Assembly: GCF_012910785.2 (NCBI RefSeq)
Contig: NZ_WTVH02000010.1
Span: forward strand, 1,612,001 to 1,676,000
Direction: 5' to 3'
DNA: 64,000 nt
DNA from: Aromatoleum buckelii
GTDB taxonomy: Bacteria; Pseudomonadota; Gammaproteobacteria; Burkholderiales; Rhodocyclaceae
A program made the position numbers and the translations under genes. Positions 39,361-49,459 of the stretch are shown here, piece after piece. Positions within the stretch are counted from its first letter, which is position 1; each line of letters opens with the position of its first letter. Below the pieces are notes generated by a model, which was not told the DNA's origin, ran no database searches, and was given only the letters and a program-made list of their open reading frames with translations.

Positions 39361-40356
39361 TCAACGGGCGCGGCGACGCCAGGTCGCGGGCGGCAGGCCG
39401 ACCAGACGCTTGAAGGCGCGCGAGAACGCAGCTTCCGATTCGTAGCCGACATCGAGCGCGATCGAGGCGACGTTGCGGCCGGTTTCGCGCAGCAGGCGCG
39501 AACCGACCTGGATGCGCCAGTTCGCCAGATAGTGCATCAGCGGTTCGCCGAGGAACTGCACGAACCGCTCATGCAGCGCGGAGCGGGACAGCCCGACCTG
39601 CTGGCCGAGTTCATCGATCGTCCACGGACGCTGGGGGTATTCATGCAGGAGAGCAAGGGCGTGGCCGACGTAGCAGTCGCGCAAACCGGCCAGCCAGCCG
39701 GTCGCGTCTTCCGGCAGGCCGTCGAGATAGCGCCGCGCGGTGTCGACGAACATCATCTCGGCCAGGCGTTCGAGCACCGCGTCAGCGCCGGGACGGCGCT
39801 GCGTCGACTCCTGCGCCGCCTGGTCGATGACGCCTGCGATGGCCCCTCCGGCGCGCGCCGCCGGCAGGTGCAGCAGGCGTGGCAAGGCAGCTAACAGCGG
39901 ATTGAACGGCCGCAGGTCGCAGCCGAGGAATCCGCACACCAGGATCGTGTCGGCGTCGGCGACCGGTGCCGCCGAGCCGGGTTCCCTGACGCCCCGATGA
40001 TAGGCGACGGGCATCGGCCGGGGTTCGTGCCGCATGGCGAAAACCCAGTCGGCGTCCAGCCGTACAGGTTCCACGTCCGGAGCGCTGGACATGACGTGGG
40101 CGTCGCCGTGGGGAAACATGACAATGTCGCCGACCCCGAGCCACACCGGCGTCAACCCGCTGACAGCGGCCCAGCCGGCGCCCTTCGCGACCATGTGGAA
40201 CTCCATGACCTGCTCCGCGCCGGGCAGCACTGCCGCCGCAATTTCACGCGCGGGAGGCGCTTCGGCGGCCCAGTCCTCCCAGCAGCTGACGTAGTAGAAG
40301 ACCGCGCCCCGCAGGCGAACGGCACGCAACAGATCGGACAGCGGATCTCGGCTCAT
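39361..40356 (-). CDS. AraC-family regulator with N-terminal cupin domain
   Basis: 331 residues. The N-terminal cupin-like region (about 1-190) belongs to the class beginning DPLSDLLRAVRLRGAVFYYVSC (here cut short for length), which often senses small hydrophobic compounds. The C-terminal AraC DNA-binding domain (about 225-325) contains WTIDELGQQVGLSRSALHERF and VASIALDVGYESEAAFSRAF. It is divergent from a methyltransferase gene 206 bases away, its probable target. Confidence 0.88.
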   Translation of the reverse strand: MSRDPLSDLLRAVRLRGAVFYYVSCWEDWAAEAPPAREIAAAVLPGAEQVMEFHMVAKGAGWAAVSGLTPVWLGVGDIVMFPHGDAHVMSSAPDVEPVRLDADWVFAMRHEPRPMPVAYHRGVREPGSAAPVADADTILVCGFLGCDLRPFNPLLAALPRLLHLPAARAGGAIAGVIDQAAQESTQRRPGADAVLERLAEMMFVDTARRYLDGLPEDATGWLAGLRDCYVGHALALLHEYPQRPWTIDELGQQVGLSRSALHERFVQFLGEPLMHYLANWRIQVGSRLLRETGRNVASIALDVGYESEAAFSRAFKRLVGLPPATWRRRAR

Positions 40357-40562
40357 GGTGTTGTTCCGGTCGGCAATGCCCGGGCTGCGCAGTGCCTTCG
40401 GATCGACCGGCAGTCAACTGCGGACGCACGAGCAAATTTGCCCGACTTTCAGTGAAGCATCAAACGCAGCGCGGCGAAAGAATGACTGCGTCGGAAGGTG
40501 ATGCTCGCCGCGCCGACCCGGGCCCGGAGAGGACCGGTTTTCCCCCTCGACAGGAGATCATC

Positions 40563-41420
40563 ATGAACGCACCCACCGCCCTGTGCCCCTCCAGCCAGTC
40601 CATTGCGGTTCCACCGCCACCCGACCTCGAAGCGATCAAGCTGCGTCAGCAAGCGACCTGGGCAAGCGGAGATTACGGATTCATCGGCACGCGCCTGCAG
40701 ATCGTCGGCGAATTGCTGGCCGAAGCCGTCGACCTGCGGGCGGGCGAACGCGTGATCGATGTGGCCGCCGGCAACGGCAATGCAACGCTGGCCGCGGCAC
40801 GGCGCTTCGCCGAAGTGACCGCGATCGATTACGTGCCGCACCTCCTCGACCAGGCCGCCGGGCGTGCACGCGCCGATGGCCTGGCGGTGGACTTCCGCGT
40901 CGCCGACGCCGAAGCGCTGCCCTTTGCCGACAGCAGCTTCGACGTCGCGCTGTCAACGTTCGGCGTGATGTTTACCCCCGACCACGACCGCAGTGCCGGC
41001 GAATTGCTGCGCATGGTTCGCCCCGGCGGGCGCATCGGCCTTGCTGCCTGGACTCCGGCCGGATTCATCGGCGAACTGTTCCGCGTCATCGGCACCCACG
41101 TTCCGCCTCCGGCCGGCGTCCGCTCGCCGTTGCGGTGGGGCGATGAACCGTATCTCGTCGAGTTGTTCGGTTCCCACGCCGCCGACATCCGCTGCGCGCG
41201 CCGGTCGTTCAACTTCCGCTTCCGCTCCCCCGCGCACTGGATCGAGGTCTTCCGCACCTACTACGGCCCGACGCACAAGGCCTTCGTAGCGCTGGACGGC
41301 GACGGGCAGGCGCGGCTTCACGCCGACCTGCTGCAACTGCTCGAATCCCGCAATACGGCGGGGCCGGATTCGCTGGTGATTCCAGGTGAATATCTCGAAG
41401 TAGTAGTCATGCGGCAGTAG
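40563..41420 (+). CDS. class I SAM-dependent methyltransferase (UbiE-like)
   Basis: 285 residues. SAM-binding motif I is VIDVAAGNGNATLAAA, followed by AIDYVPHLLDQA, VADAEALPFADSSFD and LRMVRPGGRIGLAAW. Substrate unknown. ATG at 40563 follows AGGAGATCATC; the longer open frame upstream has no family similarity. It is divergent from the AraC regulator, which suggests inducible expression. Confidence 0.82.
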   Translation: MNAPTALCPSSQSIAVPPPPDLEAIKLRQQATWASGDYGFIGTRLQIVGELLAEAVDLRAGERVIDVAAGNGNATLAAARRFAEVTAIDYVPHLLDQAAGRARADGLAVDFRVADAEALPFADSSFDVALSTFGVMFTPDHDRSAGELLRMVRPGGRIGLAAWTPAGFIGELFRVIGTHVPPPAGVRSPLRWGDEPYLVELFGSHAADIRCARRSFNFRFRSPAHWIEVFRTYYGPTHKAFVALDGDGQARLHADLLQLLESRNTAGPDSLVIPGEYLEVVVMRQ

Positions 41421-41564
41421 CGCAGCGGCGTAAAACACACCCGTCCCACGTTTTTTGCCCGGTGCCCGGCACGATGCGCGCCGGGCATCCTAGCCGCGAC
41501 AACGGACGGGTCGAAAACGGGGCCGAAGCAGGCGAGACGGCAACGAGCGGAAAACGCAACGGAT

Positions 41565-44500
41565 TCAATGGCTCTTGTGATCGAGCCTTTTCCGGCTGCG
41601 CAGGAAGTCCACAACCTGGTCGGGAGGCAGCGGCCGGCTGATCAGGTAGCCCTGCAGCTCGTTGCACTTGAACAGGCGCAGGAATTTCGCCTGCTCTTCC
41701 TCCTCGACGCCCTCGGCGATCACCTTCAGATCCAGCGAATGGGCGAGCGAGATGATCGTCGCGACGATCGTCATGCTCTCGGGCGTCGTCGCCATGGTCT
41801 CGATGAACGACTTGTCGATCTTCAGCGCGCCCACCGGCAGCTTCGCGAGGTAGCCCAGCGACGAGTACCCGGTGCCGAAATCGTCGATCGCGATGTCTCC
41901 GCCCATGAGCCGGATCTCGGTCAGCTTCGCGATGTTTTCCTGCATCTCCGTCATCACCATGCTCTCGGTGATCTCGAGATCCACATGCCGCGCATCGCCA
42001 TTGGCGTCCTCGACCGCGCAGCGCACGGATTCGACGAAGTTCTTCTGCTGCAGCTGGATCGCGGACACGTTGACGGCAATGCGCGGCGGATCGATCCCCG
42101 TTTCCCGCCAATCATGGGCGTCGGCGAGCGCCCGTCGGATCGCCCATAATCCCACCTGCAGGATCATCCCGGTCTCTTCCAGGATCGGAATGAACTTGTC
42201 CGGCTGCACCAGGCCGACCGTCGGGTCGTTCCATCGCATCAGGGCTTCGAGTCCGGTGACGAGGCCGGTCGCCCCGGACACTTTCGGCTGGTAATAGAGC
42301 ACGAATTCGTCGCGCTCGAGGGCTTGGCGCAGGCGATTCTCGAGCATCAGCGACTCGGCGACGCGGGCATTCATTTCCGGCCCGTAGAACAGGTAGTTCA
42401 CCCCCGAGCCCTTGGCCTTGCGCAACGCCGCCTCGGCATTCCTGAGCACGGTGTCGGCGTCCTGGTCTTCGCCAGTCGAGACCGCGATCCCCGCCGACGC
42501 GGCCACGCGCAGTTCGTTGTCGCCGACCAGGATCGATCTGCCGAAGACGTCGACAGCGAACTGCTCGATCAGGTGTGCGATTTCGGTGACTTGCCGGTTG
42601 TCGCTGACGATGCCGGCGAAGTGGTCGACGGCGATGCGGGCGACATCGAGCGGATTGGGCCACGCTGCGCTCAGCCGCTGCCCGACCTCGCGCAGCACCG
42701 CGTCGCCGACCTGGCGGCCGAAGGTTTCATTGATGTTGCGGAAGCGGTGGATATTCCATACCACGACCGCCAGACGCTCGCCCGGATGCTGCCGAACGCT
42801 TTGCAGCGCTTGGGCCAAGTGTTCGAGCAGATGGGCGCGATTCGGCATGCCGGTGAGGAGATCGTGGTACGCGACGAACGCGAGGCGGTCCTTCTTGGCG
42901 ATGAATTCGAGCGCGAACGACACGTCGCCGGCCAGTTCACCAAGAAGTTGCAGTTCGTCGCCGGCAAAAAAACCGGGCTCCGCGGCATAGAGCACCAGTA
43001 CCGCCGCGACCTTCCCTTCGGAGAAAAGCGGCAGCGCGATTTTCGAGCGGTATCCGTAGCGCTGCGCTTCGGACAATCCTGCCATGCTCGCCCCTGATGC
43101 CGGTATGTCGTTGATGAACACCGGAACTCCGCTGCGCACCGCCTCTCCGACCGGATCGCCGGTTTCTCCCGCGGTGGAAGCGGCGAGTTCCCGGGCCGCA
43201 ACCGCATCGTCGGTTCCGGCCCACGCCACCGCCGCAACCTGCATCGTCGCCGGATCGAGTTCGCCGATCCACGCGATGCCGAACTCCCCCTCCTCGACCG
43301 CGATGCGGCAAGCCTCGTCGAACAGCGCGTCACGACTGTGAATGCGCACGATCGCGGAGTTGATGCCGCTCAGAACGGCATACACGCGCGTGAGGCGGCG
43401 AATGCGCTGTTGCTGCTCGCTGCGTTCGAGAAACTGCCCGATCTGGCCGCCCAGCGAAGCCAGGGTATCGGTCAGTCGCGAATCTTCATCCTGATATTCG
43501 CGACTGAAGACCTCGAGCACGCCCGCGACCTCCCCGCGCACGACGATTGGAAACGCGCCTCCAGAGTGCAGCCCTGCGTCGAGTGCCTCTAGGGTCCAGG
43601 AGCAACCCGGATTCGGTTCGATTCGCGAACGCCACAGCGGCCGGCGCGACGACCAGACGTTGCCGGGAGCCCCTCGGTCGGGTTCGAGCACCATCCGGCA
43701 TGTCTTCGCCACCCATTCGCCGCACAGTTCCGTCGGCTGGCACCACGCTCCGAGGCAGCGCAGCACCCCTCCGGGCTCATCCACCTTCCACAACGCCCCC
43801 GCCGCGAAATCGAGCTTTGCGCAGATCGCCTGCAATACCTTCAGCGCGACTTCGTCAAAGCTCACTGCTTCCCCGAGGATGCGCGCCACCTCGTATTGCG
43901 AGCTCAAATGCCGCTGTGCCCGTTCGCGGGCGACGATCTCGACTTCGAGTTCGAGGGCGTGCCCGCTTACCTGCCGGTACAGGCTGCCGTTCTCGTAGAT
44001 CCGTCCGACCTGCGCCGCGAGGATGCGCAGCAATTTCTCGTCGTCCGCGGTAAAACCGCCCTCCCCCTGCTTGTTGCCGAGGCACAGCCAGCCATAAACC
44101 TTGGTCAGGGACGTGAGCGGTGCGGCGACGATGGAACGCAGTGGCGGATACCCTGCCGGCAAGCCGGTTTCGACGCCGCGCTCGCCGGGAAACTCGTAAC
44201 GCTCCGCCTGTTGCTCGCGATAGACCCTGCCGAGCAGGCCCTCCTCAAGTTGCACCGCTCCCATCGTCGCGACAACTTCCGGTGGAATGCCGCAATGGAC
44301 GGTGTATGCCAGCGCCTCGCTGTCCGTACAGCGTGCGACGAGGCTGCCATAGTCCGCGCCGATGAGCTGCCGCGCCCGCTTGCAGACGTGGTCGAGCAGT
44401 TGGGCCAGATCACGCTGCGACGCAAGTTGCAGATTGAGCTCGATCAGCGCCTCGAGCTTGTCGCTTGCCGCCTGCAGTTCCGCGACTTTCTCGGCGAGCT

Positions 44501-44939
44501 TGCCGGTCATCAGTTGCAGGTGCCGGCGGTCGAACTCGGGCTCCGGGAGGGTCGCGACCGGCGCGCTCGCCGATTGCTCGAGCGCCTTCGTCACCACCCG
44601 GATGATCTCTTCGGGATCGGACGGCTTGATCAGAATATCGACAACTCCGCATGCGTTGGCGAGCCGTTGCGCGTCGTCCTCTAGATAGTAGGCGGTGTAG
44701 AAGATCACCGGCGTCTCGCTGATCGCCGCATCGGCACGCAGCTGCCGCACGAATTCGTAGCCATCGACCTGCGGCATCAGGATGTCGCAAATCACCAGCG
44801 CCGGCTTTTCCTCGCGCACCAGCCGAAGCGCCTCGGCACCATCGGCCGCCTCGATGACGCGATGATTCAAGGCCTTGAGAATCGTCGCCAGCAACTCGCG
44901 GTTGTCAGGCATGTCATCGACGACGGCGATAGTAGCCAT
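41565..44939 (-). CDS. REC-GAF-GGDEF(degenerate)-EAL signalling protein, likely c-di-GMP phosphodiesterase
   Basis: 1124 residues. An N-terminal receiver domain (about 1-125) starts with VVDDMPDN and has the phospho-acceptor in VICDILMPQVDGYEF. Two or three GAF-like domains follow (about 165-700), linked by coiled regions. The GGDEF domain has AVDHF at the signature position, so cyclase activity is unlikely. The EAL domain at the C-terminus keeps LEALMRW, NVSAIQL, ITES and DDFGTGYSSL, so phosphodiesterase activity is likely. ATG 44939 starts the protein 20 bases after the CheY-like gene. It is the output end of a three-gene signalling operon. Confidence 0.88.
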   Translation of the reverse strand: MATIAVVDDMPDNRELLATILKALNHRVIEAADGAEALRLVREEKPALVICDILMPQVDGYEFVRQLRADAAISETPVIFYTAYYLEDDAQRLANACGVVDILIKPSDPEEIIRVVTKALEQSASAPVATLPEPEFDRRHLQLMTGKLAEKVAELQAASDKLEALIELNLQLASQRDLAQLLDHVCKRARQLIGADYGSLVARCTDSEALAYTVHCGIPPEVVATMGAVQLEEGLLGRVYREQQAERYEFPGERGVETGLPAGYPPLRSIVAAPLTSLTKVYGWLCLGNKQGEGGFTADDEKLLRILAAQVGRIYENGSLYRQVSGHALELEVEIVARERAQRHLSSQYEVARILGEAVSFDEVALKVLQAICAKLDFAAGALWKVDEPGGVLRCLGAWCQPTELCGEWVAKTCRMVLEPDRGAPGNVWSSRRPLWRSRIEPNPGCSWTLEALDAGLHSGGAFPIVVRGEVAGVLEVFSREYQDEDSRLTDTLASLGGQIGQFLERSEQQQRIRRLTRVYAVLSGINSAIVRIHSRDALFDEACRIAVEEGEFGIAWIGELDPATMQVAAVAWAGTDDAVAARELAASTAGETGDPVGEAVRSGVPVFINDIPASGASMAGLSEAQRYGYRSKIALPLFSEGKVAAVLVLYAAEPGFFAGDELQLLGELAGDVSFALEFIAKKDRLAFVAYHDLLTGMPNRAHLLEHLAQALQSVRQHPGERLAVVVWNIHRFRNINETFGRQVGDAVLREVGQRLSAAWPNPLDVARIAVDHFAGIVSDNRQVTEIAHLIEQFAVDVFGRSILVGDNELRVAASAGIAVSTGEDQDADTVLRNAEAALRKAKGSGVNYLFYGPEMNARVAESLMLENRLRQALERDEFVLYYQPKVSGATGLVTGLEALMRWNDPTVGLVQPDKFIPILEETGMILQVGLWAIRRALADAHDWRETGIDPPRIAVNVSAIQLQQKNFVESVRCAVEDANGDARHVDLEITESMVMTEMQENIAKLTEIRLMGGDIAIDDFGTGYSSLGYLAKLPVGALKIDKSFIETMATTPESMTIVATIISLAHSLDLKVIAEGVEEEEQAKFLRLFKCNELQGYLISRPLPPDQVVDFLRSRKRLDHKSH

Positions 44940-44959
44940 GCTCGGGTACCGTCCCCCAA

Positions 44960-45355
44960 TCACCGGCCGCCGTGCTGCTGGCGCAGCGACAGCGGCAGAT
45001 ACTGTTCGATCAGTGAGACAAACTCTTCCGGTTCGATCGGTTTCGACAGATAACCGTCGAACCCTGCGGCGAGCACCTGCTCCCGGTCTCCGATCATCGA
45101 AAACGCGGTGACTGCGACAACCGGGATCTGCGCCAGGGCGGGGTCGCTCTTGAGCTCCCCCACCACTTCGTAGCCGTTCTTCTTGGGCATCTGTAGGTCG
45201 CAGATAATCAGATCCGGCGGGTGGCGGCGCGCCAGCTCGAGCGCTGCCTCCCCGTCTTCGGCCGAAAGAATGTCGTAACCGTTTGCCGAGAGAAGGTAGC
45301 GCAGCAGTTCGAGGCTGGCAGGATGATCTTCCGCGATGAGTATTCGTGCGGCCAC
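44960..45355 (-). CDS. single-domain response regulator (CheY-like)
   Basis: 131 residues made of one receiver domain: ILIAEDHPAS, phospho-acceptor Asp in LIICDLQMPKKNGYE, Thr in AVTAFSM and Lys in YLSKPIEPEEF. It has no output domain and probably relays phosphate within the operon or modulates the kinase. GTG at 45355 is three bases after the kinase gene. Confidence 0.88.
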   Translation of the reverse strand: MAARILIAEDHPASLELLRYLLSANGYDILSAEDGEAALELARRHPPDLIICDLQMPKKNGYEVVGELKSDPALAQIPVVAVTAFSMIGDREQVLAAGFDGYLSKPIEPEEFVSLIEQYLPLSLRQQHGGR

Positions 45356-45358
45356 TTT

Positions 45359-46837
45359 TCAGGGCTCCGGCAAAGTCAGGGTGAAGACGCTGCCTGTACC
45401 CAGCGTGCTCGTACAACTCAGCTCGCCTCCTAGCAACACGGCGAGCTTGCGGCTCAGATGCAGCCCGAGACCGGTGCCTTCCACTCCCTTCGTCCGCGAC
45501 GCCTGTCCCTGGACGAAAGCTTCGAACAACGAGGAAAGCTCCTGTTCCCCGATTCCCGGTCCGGTGTCGCTGACCGACAGCACGAGTTCGCGCTTTTTGC
45601 CCGCCTTGTCGAGTGCCAGGTCGATCCGGACGCTGCCGTGCACGGTGAACTTTATGGCGTTGCCGACGAGGTTGATGATGATCTGACTCAGGGCGCGCCG
45701 ATCGGTTTCGACGACGATCGGGTCCGAGCGCATAGCCACGATCAGTTCGAGCCCCTTCGACAGCGCCTGCGGACGCAGCGAGGCAGCGATTTCACCGACC
45801 AGCGCGCCGCAGTCGATCAGCTCGAAATTGAGTTCGATCTTGCCGGCCTCGATCTTGGCGAGATTCAACAGGTCGTTGATCAGCGCGAGCAGATGGCGCG
45901 CGTTGTTGCGGACGATCTCCAGCTGGCGGGTCTGCTCGGGATTGAGCTCGCCCGGCAGCTTCATCAGCAGCGTGCCGGTGAAGCCGATGACTGCGTTGAG
46001 CGGCGTGCGCAGCTCATGGCTCATGCTGGCAAGGAAGTGGTCTTTCGCGCGGTTGGCGGCGAGCAGTTCGAGATTCTTTTCCTGCAACGTCTGCTCGAAA
46101 CCCCGGCGCTCGCTGACGTCCCGGATCGCGCTCATGACGACCGGCGTTTCCTCGGTCTTCAACGGACTCAGGCTGATCTCGACGGGAAACTCCGTTCCGT
46201 CCTTGCGCAAGCCGTACAGTTCGAGCCCGGCACCCATCGCCCGAGTACGGGGAGCCGAGAAGTAATGCGACCGATGCCCCTTGTGCGCGCCGCGGAAACG
46301 CTGCGGCAGCAGGTCCTCGATCGGGCGGGCGCGCAGTTCGTCGCGCTCGTAGCCGAACAGCCACTCGGCCTGCCTGTTCGCGATCAGGATGTGACCCGTG
46401 GGATTGACGATGACGATGCCGTCCGGCATCGAATCGAGCAGTTCCCGGAACTTCGATTCGAGCGACTTGCTGTCGCGCTGCACTTTCAGCTGCGTGACGT
46501 CCTTTTCCGAAAACAGCAGAAACAGCTCCCCCGGCCCGCCCTGCCCGACCTTGCCTGAAATGACGACGTAAATCAGCGTGCCGTCGCTGCGCCGGCGCAA
46601 GGCCTCGAAAGTGCCGCGCCCGAGTTCGATCGTTTCGGCGATGAAATGGTCCTGCTCCGCTTCGCTGCCCGGCACCGTCACGAGCTCGTGGATCCTCGTG
46701 CCGACGGCCTCCGTGCGCGAGTAGCCGAACATCCGCTCGGCGCCGTCGTTCCACTCCAGCACCTTGCCCGCGTGATCGAGCATCATCAACGCATCGGGGT
46801 CATCCGCGATCCATCTGTAATCGACCTGGTCGGGCAT
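45359..46837 (-). CDS. PAS-PAS hybrid-free sensor histidine kinase
   Basis: 492 residues without membrane segments. PAS domain 1 covers about 8-120 (DDPDALMMLDHAGKVLEWN), PAS domain 2 about 130-255 (DSMPDGIVIVNPTGHILIAN), then HisKA with the phospho-His in MSHELRTPLNAVIGF and an HATPase domain with NLVGNAIKFT, SDTGPGIG and GTGLGLHLS. It is a cytosolic sensor, first gene of the operon with the CheY-like and EAL proteins. The signal is unknown. Confidence 0.9.
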   Translation of the reverse strand: MPDQVDYRWIADDPDALMMLDHAGKVLEWNDGAERMFGYSRTEAVGTRIHELVTVPGSEAEQDHFIAETIELGRGTFEALRRRSDGTLIYVVISGKVGQGGPGELFLLFSEKDVTQLKVQRDSKSLESKFRELLDSMPDGIVIVNPTGHILIANRQAEWLFGYERDELRARPIEDLLPQRFRGAHKGHRSHYFSAPRTRAMGAGLELYGLRKDGTEFPVEISLSPLKTEETPVVMSAIRDVSERRGFEQTLQEKNLELLAANRAKDHFLASMSHELRTPLNAVIGFTGTLLMKLPGELNPEQTRQLEIVRNNARHLLALINDLLNLAKIEAGKIELNFELIDCGALVGEIAASLRPQALSKGLELIVAMRSDPIVVETDRRALSQIIINLVGNAIKFTVHGSVRIDLALDKAGKKRELVLSVSDTGPGIGEQELSSLFEAFVQGQASRTKGVEGTGLGLHLSRKLAVLLGGELSCTSTLGTGSVFTLTLPEP

Positions 46838-46993
46838 CGCTCGCTCCGGAAGGTGGCACGCCGGCCGCGCGGGGATCCCCTGCTCGAAAGCGAACCGCGG
46901 CTACGGTGCACAGCTTATTCAATAACCGCTAGAAACGGGACGCCGGACCGTAACAAATCGCGCCCGGCGAACGAGCCGATGCGCGCGCGCCCC

Positions 46994-48361
46994 TCAGCCT
47001 TCGAGCTCGCGAGCGCGGTCGATCGCCTCCTCGATGCGATCGACCGCGATCACCCGCATCTCGCCGACCGCCTGTCGGGGAGCGTTCGCCTTGGGGATGA
47101 TCGCAGTGGTAAAGCCGAGCTTCGCCGCTTCCCGAAGCCGCTCCTGGCCGCGCGGCGCCGGGCGGATTTCGCCCGCCAGCCCGACTTCACCAAACACCAC
47201 CAGCTCACGTGGCAGCGGGCGGTTGCGCAGCGACGACACGATCGCCAGCAACACTGCGAGGTCGGCGGCGGGCTCGGCGATTTTCACCCCCCCGACGGCA
47301 TTGACGAACACGTCCTGGTCGAAGCACACGACTCCGGCGTGCCGGTGCAGCACGGCCAGGAGCATCGCCAGTCGGTTCTGTTCGAGTCCCACCGACAGCC
47401 GTCGCGGATTCGGGCTGTGCGCACCGTCGACGAGCGCCTGGATCTCGACGAGCAGCGGACGCGTGCCTTCCTGCGTGACCAGCACGCAGCTGCCCGACAC
47501 CTGCTGGCTGTGCTGCGACAGGAAAAGCGCCGACGGATTGCTGACGCCGCGCAGACCGCGCTCGGTCATCGCGAACACGCCCAGTTCATTGACCGCGCCG
47601 AAGCGGTTCTTGAACGCACGCACCAGGCGGAAGCTCGAATGGGTGTCGCCTTCGAAGTACAGGACGGTGTCGACCATGTGCTCGAGCACGCGCGGGCCGG
47701 CCAGCGTGCCGTCCTTCGTCACGTGGCCGACCATGATCATGCAGGTGCCGCTCTGCTTCGCGTGGCGTGTCAGCTGCGCGGCGCATTCGCGCACTTGCGC
47801 GACCGAGCCGGGCGCCGACTGCAGCACTTCAGAATACACCGTCTGGATCGAGTCGATCACGACGATGCGCGGGCGTTCGTCGCGGAGCATCGCGAGGATC
47901 CGCTCCAGGTTGATCTCCGCGAGCAGTTGCAGGCCGGCGGGATCGAGCTGCAGGCGCTGCGCCCGCAGCGCCACCTGTTCGCCCGACTCCTCGCCGCTGA
48001 CGTAGATCGCCTTGTGCCGCGCAGCCAGCACCGACAGTGCCTGCAGCAGCAGCGTCGATTTGCCGATGCCAGGGTCGCCGCCGATCAGCACGACGCCGCC
48101 CGCCACCAGCCCGCCGCCCAGCACCCGGTCGAACTCGTCGATCCCGGTCGGGGTGCGGGGCTCTTCGCGCGGCTCGAGTTCGGCCAGCGTCTGCAGTTGC
48201 GCAGTGCTGCCTGCCAGCGCCGCGAACCGGCTGCCGCCGCCAGCTTCGGCCACGGCTTCGACGAGCGTGTTCCACGCCTTGCACTGCGGGCACTGCCCCT
48301 GCCAACGCGGCGCCTGCGCGCCGCATTCAGTGCAGCTGAAGACCGTCTTCGCTTTCGCCAT
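46994..48361 (-). CDS. radA: DNA repair protein RadA
   Basis: 455 residues. The N-terminal zinc finger has CTECG and CPQC pairs, followed by a RecA-like ATPase with Walker A GDPGIGKST, the RadA-specific KNRFGAVNE motif, and a C-terminal Lon-protease-like domain. It promotes branch migration in recombination. ATG at 48361 overlaps the LysR gene stop by one base (TGATG), so it is co-translated with that regulator. Confidence 0.95.
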   Translation of the reverse strand: MAKAKTVFSCTECGAQAPRWQGQCPQCKAWNTLVEAVAEAGGGSRFAALAGSTAQLQTLAELEPREEPRTPTGIDEFDRVLGGGLVAGGVVLIGGDPGIGKSTLLLQALSVLAARHKAIYVSGEESGEQVALRAQRLQLDPAGLQLLAEINLERILAMLRDERPRIVVIDSIQTVYSEVLQSAPGSVAQVRECAAQLTRHAKQSGTCMIMVGHVTKDGTLAGPRVLEHMVDTVLYFEGDTHSSFRLVRAFKNRFGAVNELGVFAMTERGLRGVSNPSALFLSQHSQQVSGSCVLVTQEGTRPLLVEIQALVDGAHSPNPRRLSVGLEQNRLAMLLAVLHRHAGVVCFDQDVFVNAVGGVKIAEPAADLAVLLAIVSSLRNRPLPRELVVFGEVGLAGEIRPAPRGQERLREAAKLGFTTAIIPKANAPRQAVGEMRVIAVDRIEEAIDRARELEG

Positions 48362-49281
48362 CACTCGCGTCCGGGCAAGGCTGCGGCCATCGCGGAGAGC
48401 TCCGCGACGGCGTGTTCCGCAAACGTCGTGATGAGGGCCGAGCGGAACTTGTCCTTCGGGATGATCACTTCGAGCGGCGTGTACTGCTTCGGTTCAAGCG
48501 GCACCGAAACCAGGCGTCCCTCCCGGATGTCGCGCTGGATCGCGGCGGACGACGCGATCGCAAAGCCGATGCCTTCGCCAGCCAGATATTTGACGGTCGC
48601 GAGGCTGCCGAGCTCGGCGCAGACGTTCACTTCGTCGATGCCGATTCCGGCCGCGGCAAAGAACTGCTCGGCCAGTTCGCGGATCGCGTTGCCCGGATCG
48701 CGCGTAATGAAAGCGTGTTCGAGCAGATCGTGCGCGGTGAGCCGCGTCTTCGACGCGAGCGGGTGGCCCGGGCGGCAGATCACGAACAATTCGTCGCGCG
48801 CGGCGGTGAAGCGTTCGATCGCCGGCTGTTCGGACACGATCTCGATCAGCCCTAGATCGAGCTCCCGCGCCGCGACCCGGTCCTCGGTGAGCTGCGAATT
48901 GCCCACCACGACTCGTGGAATCACCCGCGGATATTTATGCTTGAAGCGCTCGAGCAGTTTCGGCAGCCAGTACGCGGCGATCGTCGTGCTGGTGCCGATG
49001 CTCAGCGTTCCGCCCAGCTCGTCGGTCAGTTCCGACACGCGCGACTCGAGCTCCTCCGAGAGGTCCAGGATCCGGTCGGCATAGGCGAGCACGACTTCGC
49101 CGGCCGTCGTAAGGGTGACCTTGCCGTGCCCGCGCTCGAGCAGTCGCGTGTTGAAGTGTTCCTCGAGCTGCTTGATCTGGAACGTGACCGCCGGCTGGGT
49201 CATGAAAAGATGTTCGGCGGCGCGGGTAAAGGAACCGTGCTTGGCCACCGCGCTGAATACCTGCAGCCTGCGATCTGCCAT
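48361..49281 (-). CDS. LysR-family transcriptional regulator (CbbR/YeiE-like)
   Basis: 306 residues. The N-terminal helix-turn-helix spans about 5-65 (FTRAAEHLFMTQPAVTFQIKQLE), followed by a periplasmic-binding-like effector domain (about 90-295). The N-terminal sequence type is shared with CbbR, CysB-like and YeiE-like regulators. ATG at 49281 has GAGAGGTGGGG upstream; the longer open frame begins in the promoter. It is divergent from lplT (gap 178 bases) and overlaps radA. Confidence 0.88.
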   Translation of the reverse strand: MADRRLQVFSAVAKHGSFTRAAEHLFMTQPAVTFQIKQLEEHFNTRLLERGHGKVTLTTAGEVVLAYADRILDLSEELESRVSELTDELGGTLSIGTSTTIAAYWLPKLLERFKHKYPRVIPRVVVGNSQLTEDRVAARELDLGLIEIVSEQPAIERFTAARDELFVICRPGHPLASKTRLTAHDLLEHAFITRDPGNAIRELAEQFFAAAGIGIDEVNVCAELGSLATVKYLAGEGIGFAIASSAAIQRDIREGRLVSVPLEPKQYTPLEVIIPKDKFRSALITTFAEHAVAELSAMAAALPGRE

Positions 49282-49459
49282 CCCCACCTCTCCATAAATC
49301 GTGTTTATACGCTGTATTAAACCACATGCCGTCGCTGCGGTCGCCACCTGATTGGTACGGTCCGATCCCGGAACAGGCGGAGCCTTGTTTCGAATCAAAA
49401 CATTTCAGCCCTGGCGTGATATAAACCGCCCTTTACTCACGTGACGGCGCTTCCCTCCG

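Noticed and set aside
46646-49084. Long plus-strand open frame of 812 codons
   Set aside because: It runs antisense to the PAS kinase, radA and LysR genes, all of which have strong family motifs. High GC content keeps the opposite frame open; it has no family resemblance and no ribosome binding site.
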